A stretch of 64,000 nt of DNA from Fimbriimonadales bacterium (GTDB lineage Bacteria > Armatimonadota > Fimbriimonadia > Fimbriimonadales > GBS-DC), in contig BPGO01000001.1 in the NCBI GenBank assembly GCA_026003075.1, forward strand, positions 186,001 through 250,000. The letters run 5' to 3'. The position numbers and the translations under genes are program-made. How positions within the stretch are numbered: position 1 is the first letter of the stretch; each line of letters starts with the position of its first letter. This document shows positions 43,724 to 52,627 of the stretch, piece after piece. Under the pieces are notes generated by a model. That model did not search any database. It saw only the letters and a list, made by a program, of their open reading frames with translations, and was not told where the DNA came from.

Positions 43724-44472
43724 GGTTTCACCTCCTCGGGTGCTACAGGGCGCGCATACCGAAACTGGGTCGCACCGCCATAGGCGGGGATGCGGACTTT
43801 GTCCATCTGTCGTATCTGCACCATTTTCGGGTCCACGCTTTTGAGGTCGGCTAATGCGCCGCCGGGCATCTCCAGCGCGCCGACGAGCGTTTTGGGGTCG
43901 CCGATGGCTAAAATCGTGAAGGGGGATGCCATTTTCACATCGTTGACGAACACAACGGGGCCCGTACAACGAATCGCTGTGGTCGCGACGATGCGTTGCC
44001 CGTTGATGCTAATCGCTTCTGCGCCTGCCTGACGCAACTCGTTGACCACCCGCAGCAGGTCGTAGTCGTGAATTGTGTAGAGTTCGGGCAGCAGTTCGGG
44101 TGAGTCGCCGGCGGGTTTGCGCTTGCTGTCCTGCAGGATCAGTTCGATACCCGGCCCTTCCACTTCCAGCAAACCTGCGAGCATCTTCGCTTCTTGGAGG
44201 CTCTGGGTCAGTAGCTGCGTTTGCTTCGTACCGCTGGCGAAAGCGTTTTCTAGCTCGTTAATCTTCTGGCGGAGTTGACGGATTTCCTCTTCCAGCGCGG
44301 CGTTGGAGCGTTTCTCTTGCACATAGGCGCGGGCGAGATCGGGCAAACGCGCGCTGGGCAGTTCCGCCGTGCGGATGCGCGCCTGCTCCTTGAAAGCTAA
44401 CCCCAGCAGTAGCCCCACCACGAGCCAGATTGCGAAAAAGACCACCATCTGATAAAGCTTATTCTCTCTCAC
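43720..44472 (-). CDS. DUF881 family protein
   Basis: 250 residues: one N-terminal membrane segment (about residues 8-26), a coiled coil (about 50-95: EKRSNAALEEEIRQLRQKIN), and the DUF881 domain with GPGIELILQD, IHDYDLLRVVNELRQAGAEA and INGQRIVATTAIRC. Such proteins occur in division clusters of Gram-positive bacteria next to sbp and are thought to act at the septum. GTG 44472 overlaps the ftsQ stop (GTGA). Confidence 0.9.
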   Translation of the reverse strand: MRENKLYQMVVFFAIWLVVGLLLGLAFKEQARIRTAELPSARLPDLARAYVQEKRSNAALEEEIRQLRQKINELENAFASGTKQTQLLTQSLQEAKMLAGLLEVEGPGIELILQDSKRKPAGDSPELLPELYTIHDYDLLRVVNELRQAGAEAISINGQRIVATTAIRCTGPVVFVNDVKMASPFTILAIGDPKTLVGALEMPGGALADLKSVDPKMVQIRQMDKVRIPAYGGATQFRYARPVAPEEVKP

Positions 44473-45485
44473 GGCTCACCCCCTAAAGGCGTCGAACGCG
44501 GTTTCACGACTTCTGCGTTCGGCGTGCTGATATCGATGTAGTCCCACTCCTGTAGTTTGTAAGTGGGCGTGTCGAGAATGCGCGTCAGGGTCTGCAGTTG
44601 TGTGTCGAGGGCGTTCGCGTCGCCGAAGCGCACCTGCAACGGCGTCGCTGTGCCTCGATGGAGCTCCAGCCACAACCGTATACCCTGCGTCTTGGAAACC
44701 TGCGCGCGTGGGTTGCGCACATCCACGCGCGAGTGGACTGCCTGTAAAATCGCCAACGCCCTGCGCATCTCGCCCTCTAAAAAACGGCCCTGCGGCGGCA
44801 TCAGGTAGTCCTGCCCCAGTCGGATCCGTCCGCCCACGGGCTGTGCGTTTTTATTCGGTGGCGAGAAGAGGAATCCTGTCGGGTCGGCGAAGATTCGCGT
44901 GCCGTTTGCGTCTTCTATCAGCACCTCTGGGGTACGCGGAACGATAGAGAGCTCTGCTGCGCCGACGCCTGCTGCCCGCCACTGGGCGAACGCAATCCAT
45001 GGCTGCTGGTGCAGGGCACGCTCTATCTGGCGCGGCGCGTCTGAGAGGGCAATGGGTGTGCGCAGTTGACTGCGTATCGCTTGCTCGACAGTGGCGTGCG
45101 CCTCTGCAGGAACGCCTTGTACCGTGATGCGTGTGAGTTGCGTGCGTGGTGAGAACCAGAGACTGAGCGAGAGTACCGTGAAAACCGCCGCCCAACCGAG
45201 CGGCTCGGCGTTGCACCAGAGCCAGACAAACAGCTTTCGGACAGGGCTGCGTTTTGCCGCCCGACGATGCCGTGGCTTCGCAGGTGGGGAGGTGAGTGCA
45301 AACTTGCCCGTGGGTTCCTGAATGGGGACCGCACGGTTGGGGCGTCCTCGCGTGGGCGACTCACCCAGGGCGAACCCTCTTCGACCCGGCAAGGACACCC
45401 GTGCCGATTGAGAACCGCGAACGGGTGGGAAGCCCGTGCTGCGAATTTTCACTCTCACACCCTTTGCGCTCTTTTTCAGATTCAT
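44469..45485 (-). CDS. ftsQ: Cell division protein FtsQ/DivIB
   Basis: 338 residues. A basic, Pro/Arg-rich cytoplasmic part (about 1-90) precedes one membrane segment (about 95-115). A POTRA domain follows (LTRITVQGVPAEAHATVEQAI), then the beta domain with VPRTPEVLIEDANGTRIFAD. FtsQ joins FtsL (and FtsB where present) in the divisome. The ATG overlaps the stop of murC/ddl. Residues about 15-60 are encoded by DNA that looks like dispersed repeat sequence and are unlike normal FtsQ termini. Confidence 0.85.
   Translation of the reverse strand: MNLKKSAKGVRVKIRSTGFPPVRGSQSARVSLPGRRGFALGESPTRGRPNRAVPIQEPTGKFALTSPPAKPRHRRAAKRSPVRKLFVWLWCNAEPLGWAAVFTVLSLSLWFSPRTQLTRITVQGVPAEAHATVEQAIRSQLRTPIALSDAPRQIERALHQQPWIAFAQWRAAGVGAAELSIVPRTPEVLIEDANGTRIFADPTGFLFSPPNKNAQPVGGRIRLGQDYLMPPQGRFLEGEMRRALAILQAVHSRVDVRNPRAQVSKTQGIRLWLELHRGTATPLQVRFGDANALDTQLQTLTRILDTPTYKLQEWDYIDISTPNAEVVKPRSTPLGGEP
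45340..45445. repeat. Repeat-like DNA within the 5' part of ftsQ
   Basis: Several small inverted repeats are packed together, for example CACCCGT/ACGGGTG (45398-45431) and ACGGGtgggaagCCCGT. They recall extragenic repeat elements of the form CACGGG...CCCGTG, yet lie in frame in ftsQ. Confidence 0.4.
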
Positions 45486-47884
45486 ACGCCCTCCAAAGTG
45501 TCTCTCAGGATGCGCTCGATGAGCTCGGCGAAGCGAATTCCTGCCGACTCGGCACTGCGTGGGAGCAGCGAAGTGGGGGTCAAGCCGGGCACCGTGTTCA
45601 CCTCGAGCACATAGGGAGTGGTCTCGCGCACAATCATATCCACGCGGCTCATGCCCCGACAGCCCAGCGCGAGGTGCGCGGCAATCGCCGTCTCTTGCAG
45701 CAGATGAAGCATCTTACTGGGCAAGCGCGCCGGCACGATCTCTTCGGTGGCGCCGGGCACATACTTCGCCTGAAAATCGTAGTAGCCGCTCTTGGGCATG
45801 ATCTCCACCGGGGGTAACGCTTGCGGTTCGCGTCTGCCCAACACGGGCACGGAAACCTCCACACCCTCGATGAGCTCCTCCACCAGTGCCGTCTCGTCGT
45901 AGGCGAGGGCTTTGCGCACGGCGCAAGGCAAATTGTCCCAGCTAAAAACGCGCGTGGCGCCCAGCGTGGAGCCGCCTTGATTCGGCTTGACCATCAGTGG
46001 CAGCCTCAGCCGTCGGCGGATACGCTCCAGCGTGTCTTCTTCTCCGTCGCTCACCAGCATTCCCTCAGGGGTCGCTAACCCCGCTTCGCGGAAGACGATT
46101 TTCGCGGCGTGTTTATTCATCGCTAAGGCACTGGGCAGCACGCCTGAACCGGTGTAAGGGATGCCCAGTAGTTCCAGCAACCCCTGCACAGCGCCATCCT
46201 CACCATGTTTGCCGTGCAAGGCGATGAACGCCACATCAGGACGCTCGCGCGTCAGCAGCTCCTGCAAGCCCCAGAACTCGCCTTTACCCTTAAACAGCGC
46301 AGGGTCGACAGCGACCGTGTAGTATTTTTCAGGGTCTAACGCCTGCATCACACGCAAGCCCGATAGCAGCGACACATCGCGCTCTGGCGAATCGCCGCCC
46401 ATCAGTACGGCGACTGTGAGCCGTCGCGCTTGCCCTTGAGCTTCCAGTCGGCGCAGCAGGATGGGCTCGATTTTTTCGATGTCCCCTGCCCCCATCACCA
46501 CCACGACATCGTTGGGGCGCAGGTGAGGCAACAGGCGTTGCGGGATCTGCTCTTTGATTGGCACATACAGCGTGGGTGGGGTCTCGCGCTCCAGTAAGCC
46601 GTCGGCGATTAGCGCAGCGCTCACGCCGGGGATGGGCTGCTCGCGGGCGGGATAGATATCCGTTATGACCACGAAATCCGCTGTGCTAAGGCTGTCGATC
46701 AACCCGTGCAACTGGTCGCGCGTGCGGCTGTATAGGTGCGGTTGATACACCACTACAAGCCGTCGGTTCGGGAAACGCTGGCGCAGTGCGCTTAAGGCAG
46801 CCCGGATTTCAGTCGGGTGGTGCGCATAGTCGTCCACCACGGTGATCCCCATCGCTTCGCCAATCATCTCTTGGCGCCGCTTGACGCCTCTAAATTGCAC
46901 CAACGCCTCCACCGCCGTGCCGAACGGTATCTGCATCAGCAGCGCGATGCCTATCGCCCCCAGCGCGTTTTGCACATTCTGATCGCCCAGATACGGAATG
47001 CGCACAGATGGCTCCGCCTCCAAATGCCAATGGCTACTATGCACCCGGAACTCAGTATAGGTCGGCGTGCGCTCCCGAATCTCAGCCACGAGGTCGTTCT
47101 GTGCGCCCAGCCCGTAGAGAATCGGGGGGCGTTCGTGCCCGCCGACGCCGTGGAGCATTTTCGCCATCTCGCGCACGCCGTGGTTGTCCCCACAGGCAAT
47201 CAGGTACCCGTCGGGTGGAACGCGCTGAGCGAATTTCACAAAACTTTTCAGCAATTTCTCAAAAGAGCCGTGATAATCTAAGTGGTCGGGTTCGATGTTC
47301 GTAATCAGCGCGATGTATGGTTGCAGGTCGAGGAACGACTCGTAGGCTTCACAGGCTTCGACAACCGCCCATTCGCCACGCCCCAGCCGCACATTGCCCT
47401 GCCACGGTTCGGGTAAGGGGACATCAGCGCCGATGAAAACCACAGGGTCGTAGCCTGCGGCTTCCAAGATGGCAGCGGTCATCGCTGTGGTTGTGGATTT
47501 GCCGTGCGTGCCCGCGACGGCGATGACTTTGTAATCACGCAGGAGCCAGCCGAGCAGTTGCGAGCGTCGCCAGATGGGGATTTCTCGGCGTTGCGCCTCG
47601 ATCACTTCGAGGTTGTCGGGATGGATGGCGTCCGAGACAACCAGCCAGTCGGGTTGCCCCATGCGTTGGGCGTCGTGGGGTGCGTAAGCGTCTACTTCCA
47701 ACGCTCGCAATGCGTTCAGCGTTGGCGACTCGACCCAGTCGGAGCCGCTGACGGCTACCCCTTTTTGTCGCAGCCAACGCGCCAATGCAGACATCCCCGC
47801 CCCGCCGATGCCCACAAAGTGGAACCGCATCGTCAGTTCCGGCTCGCGATGGGTGGTCAAACGGACGCCTGTGGGTGTGTACAT
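45482..47884 (-). CDS. murC-ddl: Fused UDP-N-acetylmuramate-alanine ligase and D-alanine-D-alanine ligase
   Basis: 800 residues in one frame. Residues about 19-475 are MurC (MRFHFVGIGGAGMSALARWL, ATP loop AVAGTHGKSTTTAM, ITNIEPDHLDYHGS, DDYAHHPTEI), which adds L-Ala to UDP-MurNAc. Residues about 490-800 are Ddl (VLMGGDSPERDVSLLSG, LHGKHGEDGAVQG, KPNQGGSTLG, EVNTVPGLTPTSLLP), which makes D-Ala-D-Ala. ATG 47884 has an excellent GGAGGAGGT and overlaps murG by 28 bp; ATG 47830 is a later option. No stop or frameshift separates the halves. murB is absent from the cluster. Confidence 0.95.
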   Translation of the reverse strand: MYTPTGVRLTTHREPELTMRFHFVGIGGAGMSALARWLRQKGVAVSGSDWVESPTLNALRALEVDAYAPHDAQRMGQPDWLVVSDAIHPDNLEVIEAQRREIPIWRRSQLLGWLLRDYKVIAVAGTHGKSTTTAMTAAILEAAGYDPVVFIGADVPLPEPWQGNVRLGRGEWAVVEACEAYESFLDLQPYIALITNIEPDHLDYHGSFEKLLKSFVKFAQRVPPDGYLIACGDNHGVREMAKMLHGVGGHERPPILYGLGAQNDLVAEIRERTPTYTEFRVHSSHWHLEAEPSVRIPYLGDQNVQNALGAIGIALLMQIPFGTAVEALVQFRGVKRRQEMIGEAMGITVVDDYAHHPTEIRAALSALRQRFPNRRLVVVYQPHLYSRTRDQLHGLIDSLSTADFVVITDIYPAREQPIPGVSAALIADGLLERETPPTLYVPIKEQIPQRLLPHLRPNDVVVVMGAGDIEKIEPILLRRLEAQGQARRLTVAVLMGGDSPERDVSLLSGLRVMQALDPEKYYTVAVDPALFKGKGEFWGLQELLTRERPDVAFIALHGKHGEDGAVQGLLELLGIPYTGSGVLPSALAMNKHAAKIVFREAGLATPEGMLVSDGEEDTLERIRRRLRLPLMVKPNQGGSTLGATRVFSWDNLPCAVRKALAYDETALVEELIEGVEVSVPVLGRREPQALPPVEIMPKSGYYDFQAKYVPGATEEIVPARLPSKMLHLLQETAIAAHLALGCRGMSRVDMIVRETTPYVLEVNTVPGLTPTSLLPRSAESAGIRFAELIERILRDTLEGV

Positions 47885-48969
47885 GTCCCAACCTCCTCCA
47901 GTAGTTGCACGATTCGTTCTGTGGCGTCGGGGATTGCCCACGCGCGTGCTGCCTGTTGCATGCGGACGCGCTGTTCGGGGCAGTCGCGCAGGGTCAGCAG
48001 TGGCTCCGAGAGCGTTTTTGGGGAGAGCTCCGCCTGCTCGATGACCACCGCTGCGCCGCGCTTCGCCAACGCCTGACAATTATACCGCTGGTGCCCCCCT
48101 GCCGCGTGCGGATAGGGAATCACAATCATCGGCAGTCCGTTGATAGCGAATTCGGTGAGGCTCCCTGCCCCACCCCGCCCTACGACCGCATCCGCTGCAC
48201 GGTAGGCGACGCCCATCTGTTGTGCGTGGAGGAACGGACGCGAATGGTAGTTCCCGTTCAGTCCTAATCGTTCGGCGGTCGCGCACACCGTTTCAAAGTG
48301 TGCCTCACCTGTGAGGTGGAGCCACTGCAACTCGCCCGACGGCAAGTACTGAACCGTGTTCAGCACGGCTTCATTCAACGCCTGTGCGCCCTGACTACCG
48401 CCTACCACCAGCACCGTGAACCGCTCGTGGTGGAGTCCGAACTCGGCGCGTGCGTCCTCTTGGGATATCGAGGGCTGGCACACTTCGGGACGCAGCGGCA
48501 AGCCTGTACGCACCACGCGCTCTGCGCCGAAAGTCGCCATAGCCTCTTCGAAGTTGATGCAAATTCGCACGGCACGCCGTGCCAGCCACCGATTCGCCTT
48601 GCCTGGCAGCGCGTCTGGCTCCAGCAGCACCAATCCCCTGCCCCGCTTCAGAAACGCCATCGCAATCGGGATGGAGGCGTAGCCCCCTGTGGTGAACAGC
48701 AGTTCCGCGCCGAACTCGTCTAAGATGCGCCTCGCTGCGCGACTTGCCCGCCAGAGGGTCAAAAGCACCGCCCACGGGGTGCGGTTCGTCGAGCGTAGCC
48801 CGCCCATCTCAAGGAGCGTGTGGGGCACGGGCAGCGGCACACGGGCTTCAATCCCGTGCCGTGCGCCGAGATACAGCACGCTGTGCCCACGCGCCTGCAA
48901 CGCCTGTGCCACTGTGAGCGCAGGGAACAGATGCCCACCCGTTATCCCACCCGCGATTGCGATTTTCAT
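47857..48969 (-). CDS. murG: Lipid II synthase MurG (GlcNAc transferase)
   Basis: Transfers GlcNAc to lipid I to form lipid II at the inner membrane face; 370 residues. It has the glycine-rich loop IAGGITGGHLFPALTVA at residues 4-20, ARHGIEARVPLP, GGYASIPIAMAFL, VVGGSQGAQALNEAV near residue 190, and the UDP-GlcNAc site GRGGAGSLTEFAINGLPMI near residue 270. ATG 48969 overlaps the ftsW stop (ATGA), with AGGAGG just upstream. The longer frame into ftsW is not used. Confidence 0.96.
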   Translation of the reverse strand: MKIAIAGGITGGHLFPALTVAQALQARGHSVLYLGARHGIEARVPLPVPHTLLEMGGLRSTNRTPWAVLLTLWRASRAARRILDEFGAELLFTTGGYASIPIAMAFLKRGRGLVLLEPDALPGKANRWLARRAVRICINFEEAMATFGAERVVRTGLPLRPEVCQPSISQEDARAEFGLHHERFTVLVVGGSQGAQALNEAVLNTVQYLPSGELQWLHLTGEAHFETVCATAERLGLNGNYHSRPFLHAQQMGVAYRAADAVVGRGGAGSLTEFAINGLPMIVIPYPHAAGGHQRYNCQALAKRGAAVVIEQAELSPKTLSEPLLTLRDCPEQRVRMQQAARAWAIPDATERIVQLLEEVGTCTHPQASV

Positions 48970-50189
48970 GGCGCCTCCTGCATCAACGACTGCGCGATAC
49001 CGACCGCTGCCATCAGGCTGACCAACGCCGAGCCACCCGCGCTCACAAAGGGCAGCGGTAAGCCCATCGTAGGCAGCAACCCGATTGCCATGCTGATATT
49101 CATCAGCGCGCCAACGCCTACCCAGAGCCCCAATCCGCCCAGAAAGAGTCGCGCAGAGCGTGTGGGAGCGCGCTCCGCACTGCGAAAACACGCCCACACA
49201 AACAGCCCCAGTAGCCCCACCACCAGCAGGCTACCGACCAAGCCCGTCTCTTCAGCGATTGTCGCGAAGATGTAGTCATTCTCGGCGGCAGGCAGGTGGT
49301 GCTTTTCGCGTCCTTCGCCTAAGCCGACCCCAATCAGCCCACCACTGCCCACCGCAATTTGCGCGCGCACCATCTGATAGCCAATATCGCTCTCGTAGGC
49401 GCGGGGATTGAGTACCGCCAACACGCGCCGCGTCACATACGCGCCGGGCTGCTTCTCTAAGGGCTCGTTGCGCAAATGGCTCAGCATCAGAGGCATAACA
49501 GTCAACAACACACCCCCCAAACACGCCAGCGTCAGCCACAGCATCACATTGCCCCAACGCAGCCCCCCCAGAAACATCACGCCGAAACCGATGAGAAACA
49601 CCAGCCCCGCAGTATCTTTGTCAGGCTGAAGCACAATGAGCGCAGTCCCTGCAAGCCACAAAGCAGAACCAAACCAAACTCCTCGGGGACGCACCGCGCT
49701 ATACGCCCACACAAACCACATCAGGGTCGCCAGTTTGAAAAATTCGGCAGGTTGTACGGTAATCATCCCTATTCCGGGAAAAGGTATCCCCACCCAGCGC
49801 GTCGCACCGTTCAGAGTAAGCGCACCGGGGAGCTTCGCCGTCAGCCACAACAGCCCCATAAAGCCCAGCAGCAACCAGAGCCATGCCGTCCCCAGCCAAA
49901 ACCGTGCGCGAATCGTACGGCAGGCAGCCATCGCCACCGCACCGATGACAAACCACGCGCCCTGCATCAACGCAGGACGCAACGCCGTCAGCAGATCGGG
50001 AAAGGCGCCGTCTTTATTGGGGCGCAAGAGATCTGTGATACCAACACTGAACTGAAACACCAACCCAATCAGCGCCAGTAGGAACGGCGTCCAGAGCATC
50101 GCGCTGTGAACCTGCGCTTTCCGTGTAGGGGCGGTATCGGAAACGCCATGCGTACGCACGGACGGCGCCGTAGCTGGCAGGCTTCTCAT
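48966..50189 (-). CDS. ftsW: Peptidoglycan glycosyltransferase FtsW
   Basis: SEDS-family polymerase that makes septal glycan with FtsI; 407 residues and about ten membrane helices. Signatures are NGATRWVGIPFPGIGMITVQPAEFFKLA near residue 115, QPDKDTAGLVFLIGFGVMF, GYQMVRAQIAVGSGGLIGVGLGEGREKHHLPAAENDYIFATIAEE near residue 280, and MGLPLPFVSAGGSALVSLM near the end. ATG 50189 overlaps the murD stop, with GGAGGTGA upstream. Confidence 0.96.
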   Translation of the reverse strand: MRSLPATAPSVRTHGVSDTAPTRKAQVHSAMLWTPFLLALIGLVFQFSVGITDLLRPNKDGAFPDLLTALRPALMQGAWFVIGAVAMAACRTIRARFWLGTAWLWLLLGFMGLLWLTAKLPGALTLNGATRWVGIPFPGIGMITVQPAEFFKLATLMWFVWAYSAVRPRGVWFGSALWLAGTALIVLQPDKDTAGLVFLIGFGVMFLGGLRWGNVMLWLTLACLGGVLLTVMPLMLSHLRNEPLEKQPGAYVTRRVLAVLNPRAYESDIGYQMVRAQIAVGSGGLIGVGLGEGREKHHLPAAENDYIFATIAEETGLVGSLLVVGLLGLFVWACFRSAERAPTRSARLFLGGLGLWVGVGALMNISMAIGLLPTMGLPLPFVSAGGSALVSLMAAVGIAQSLMQEAP

Positions 50190-51580
50190 CGGTTCACCTC
50201 CGCGACAATCCGCTTGAATTCCTCGCCGCGGTGGGCGAAGTTGCGAAACTGGTCGAAGCTGGCGCACCCGGGCGCGAGGATGACCGTCTCCCCTGCCCTC
50301 GCGCGTGCACCGTTCCCGCGTCCTACGGCGTTCTCCAGCGTCGCGGCATACTCCCAACTTGGGTAGCCCAAACGGGTGAGCGCGTCGCCAATCGCCTGCC
50401 CATCGCGCCCAATCAACAGAGCAAAGCGGGCGTGGCGAGCGAGCGATTCGGCAATCTGCTGAATACGGTTATTTTTATCAACACCACCCGCGATAACAAG
50501 GCACGGTTTTGGAGTCGCCTGAAGCGAGTTCTCCAACGCATCCGCGTTGGTGCACATAGAATTATTAATGTAGCGCACGCCTGCCCACTCGCCCACAAAC
50601 TCCATTCGGTGGGGCGCACCTTTGAAGGTAGCGAACGCATCACGCAGTTGCTGCACTGTGCCGCCCAGTATCGCAGCGACATGGGCGGCAGCGAGCGCGT
50701 TTTCTAAGTTATGCTTGCCCCGAAGCGCGGGCATTGGCACCTCCGCAAGGTTGAGAGTGCCGTCTTTTAGTGGAACAACGGGGTGGGCTGTAGTGAAAAA
50801 GATAATTGAGGGTTTGCCCTCACCCCCTTGCCCCCTCTCGTGCGGCGACGGGTGGGACGAAGAGAGGGAGGTGAGGGTTAGCATTTTTTGGATGCCCGCA
50901 TCCTCCCCATTCAGTACCGCCCAATCCCCTGCCCCAAGGTTCGCCAAAATCTTTGCCTTCGCCAAAGCATAGGCTTCCCAACTGCCGTGATAGTCCAAAT
51001 GATCCTCGCGAATATTCGTAATCACGGCGATGCGCGGGCGGAAGGCATGCGTGTGCAGCAATTGGAACGAACTCACCTCGGCGACCAGCCACTCGTCGGG
51101 TGTGGCGGCTTCGGCGGCTTCGGTGAGCGTTAGGTCGCCCTCCGTGCCCGCGATGTTGCCACACAGGCGTACCTTCAGCCCCATTGTCCGCAACAGGTGG
51201 TGAATCAGCATCGTGGTCGTGGTCTTGCCATTTGTGCCGGTAATCGCGATTATCGGCGCAGGGCTGATGCGATAGGCGAGTTCGATTTCACTCCAGACAG
51301 GCACATCCGCCTGCTCTGCCAGCGCAAAAATCGGATGGCTGGGTGGCACGCCAGGGCTGACGATGACGAGGTCATAGCCCTGCAAGGTTGGGGGCGCGTC
51401 GGTTTCGGCGTGGAGGACGGCGCCCTGATCTGCCAACGGCTGTGCGAGCGCTAAATCAGCGAGCGGCTTGCGGTCGTAGAGTTCCACCTGGGCGCCGCGA
51501 CGCAGCAACGCACCCGCCGCAGCACAGCCGCTGCGCCCTGCACCTATCGCTGCCACGCGTTTACCGCCGAAGTTGCTCAT
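50186..51580 (-). CDS. murD: UDP-N-acetylmuramoylalanine-D-glutamate ligase
   Basis: Adds D-Glu to UDP-MurNAc-L-Ala; 464 residues. Visible are the N-terminal Rossmann part (VAAIGAGRSGCAAAGALLRRG), VSPGVPPSHP, ATP loop ITGTNGKTTTTMLI near residue 114, ITNIREDHLDYHGS, KHNLENALAAAHVA, APHRMEFVGEWAGVRYINNS and LAPGCASFDQFRNFAHRGEEF. An insertion of about 25 residues rich in Ser, Pro and Gly (near residue 245) sits between the central and later strands and is encoded by hairpin-forming repeat-like DNA. The start follows AAGAGAGAA. Confidence 0.95.
   Translation of the reverse strand: MSNFGGKRVAAIGAGRSGCAAAGALLRRGAQVELYDRKPLADLALAQPLADQGAVLHAETDAPPTLQGYDLVIVSPGVPPSHPIFALAEQADVPVWSEIELAYRISPAPIIAITGTNGKTTTTMLIHHLLRTMGLKVRLCGNIAGTEGDLTLTEAAEAATPDEWLVAEVSSFQLLHTHAFRPRIAVITNIREDHLDYHGSWEAYALAKAKILANLGAGDWAVLNGEDAGIQKMLTLTSLSSSHPSPHERGQGGEGKPSIIFFTTAHPVVPLKDGTLNLAEVPMPALRGKHNLENALAAAHVAAILGGTVQQLRDAFATFKGAPHRMEFVGEWAGVRYINNSMCTNADALENSLQATPKPCLVIAGGVDKNNRIQQIAESLARHARFALLIGRDGQAIGDALTRLGYPSWEYAATLENAVGRGNGARARAGETVILAPGCASFDQFRNFAHRGEEFKRIVAEVNR
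50817..50877. repeat. Hairpin-forming repeat-like insertion inside murD
   Basis: Outer arms CCCTCACC (50817-50824) and GGTGAGGG (50870-50877) are perfectly complementary. Further imperfect pairing (CCTCTC with GAGAGG) extends inward. It encodes the Ser/Pro/Gly-rich insert in MurD. Confidence 0.55.
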
Positions 51581-51626
51581 TAGTTCTCTCTTGGCTTGGA
51601 CGAACCAAGCGCAATACGCCTTCGCG

Positions 51627-52619
51627 CTATAATTGGCTCACCAGGAGCCCCGCACCGGCACACAACGCCCCCACCAGCCAGAAACGCATCACAATCGTCG
51701 GCTCCGACCATCCAAGCAGCTCAAAGTGATGATGAATCGGAGTCGCCTTGAAGAGACGCTTGCCCCTGCGCAACTTGACGGAGCTGAGTTGGATGACCAC
51801 ACTCAGAATCTCCACAGCGAACACCCCCCCTATCAGCGTGTAGCTGGCGACTCCTGTCCACGACGGCGACGAGAGTAGCATTCGCAGCGTGAGCAACCCG
51901 AAACTTGCTCCCAGAAACATCGAGCCGGTATCTCCCATAAAGACCTTCGCAGGATGCACATTCCACCATAGGTAGCCGACGCACGCTCCCAGAAGCATGG
52001 GCGCGTACTCCGCCCCCGTAAGGCGGCCGACCTCGCGGCACAAGGGTAGGAACGCGATTGCCGTCAGCCCTGCCGCCAAGCCGTCTAACCCATCCGTGAG
52101 GTTGAAAGCATTCACCCAGCTGACGACCCACAGCACCGCCAGCAAGTAGTAGCCCCAGCCGAACTCCAGCGCGAGCAACCCCACACCATCGCCTGCGAGC
52201 GGTTGCGTTGGAATCGTGCGCATCGGTACTGGGACTGCCTGCCACAGCATATACACGCTCACCGCCGCTGCGATGAGTTGCAAGCCCAGCTTCGCTTTCC
52301 ATTCCAGCCCACGCTGTCCCGTGAGACGGCGTATCCCGTAGTCATCCAGCAACCCGATTGCCGCGAACCACAGCGCACCTGCGAAAATTACCAGTGTAAG
52401 CACCAGATTCTCGTCCCGATACGCCACGCCCCACGCCAACATCGCCGCGAGTACGCCCAAAATAATCAGAAAGCCGCCCATCGTAGGCGTGCCCTCTTTG
52501 GGGCGGTGGGTTTCAGGCGCGTAGGCGTAAATGGTCTGACGCGCCTTAATCCGTGCCAGCCCGCCAATCACCGGCTTGCCCAACACCAGCGCCGTCAGCG
52601 CAGCGACCAGAAACGCCAT
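51627..52619 (-). CDS. mraY: Phospho-N-acetylmuramoyl-pentapeptide transferase MraY
   Basis: Makes lipid I by moving phospho-MurNAc-pentapeptide to undecaprenyl phosphate; 330 residues, ten membrane helices. Motifs are HRPKEGTPTMGGFLII near residue 40, GLLDDYGIRR near residue 87, NAFNLTDGLDGLAAGL near residue 165, FMGDTGSMFLGASFGLL near residue 222 and TPIHHHFELLGWSE near residue 295. ATG 52619 lies 8 bases after the murF stop; the open frame to 53306 inside murF is rejected. Confidence 0.96.
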   Translation of the reverse strand: MAFLVAALTALVLGKPVIGGLARIKARQTIYAYAPETHRPKEGTPTMGGFLIILGVLAAMLAWGVAYRDENLVLTLVIFAGALWFAAIGLLDDYGIRRLTGQRGLEWKAKLGLQLIAAAVSVYMLWQAVPVPMRTIPTQPLAGDGVGLLALEFGWGYYLLAVLWVVSWVNAFNLTDGLDGLAAGLTAIAFLPLCREVGRLTGAEYAPMLLGACVGYLWWNVHPAKVFMGDTGSMFLGASFGLLTLRMLLSSPSWTGVASYTLIGGVFAVEILSVVIQLSSVKLRRGKRLFKATPIHHHFELLGWSEPTIVMRFWLVGALCAGAGLLVSQL

Positions 52620-52627
52620 AATCGGGG

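Noticed and set aside
47884-48079. N-terminal extension of the MurC-Ddl frame into murG
   Set aside because: The start with GGAGGAGGT at 47884 is far better, and the extra residues are the murG gene in another frame.
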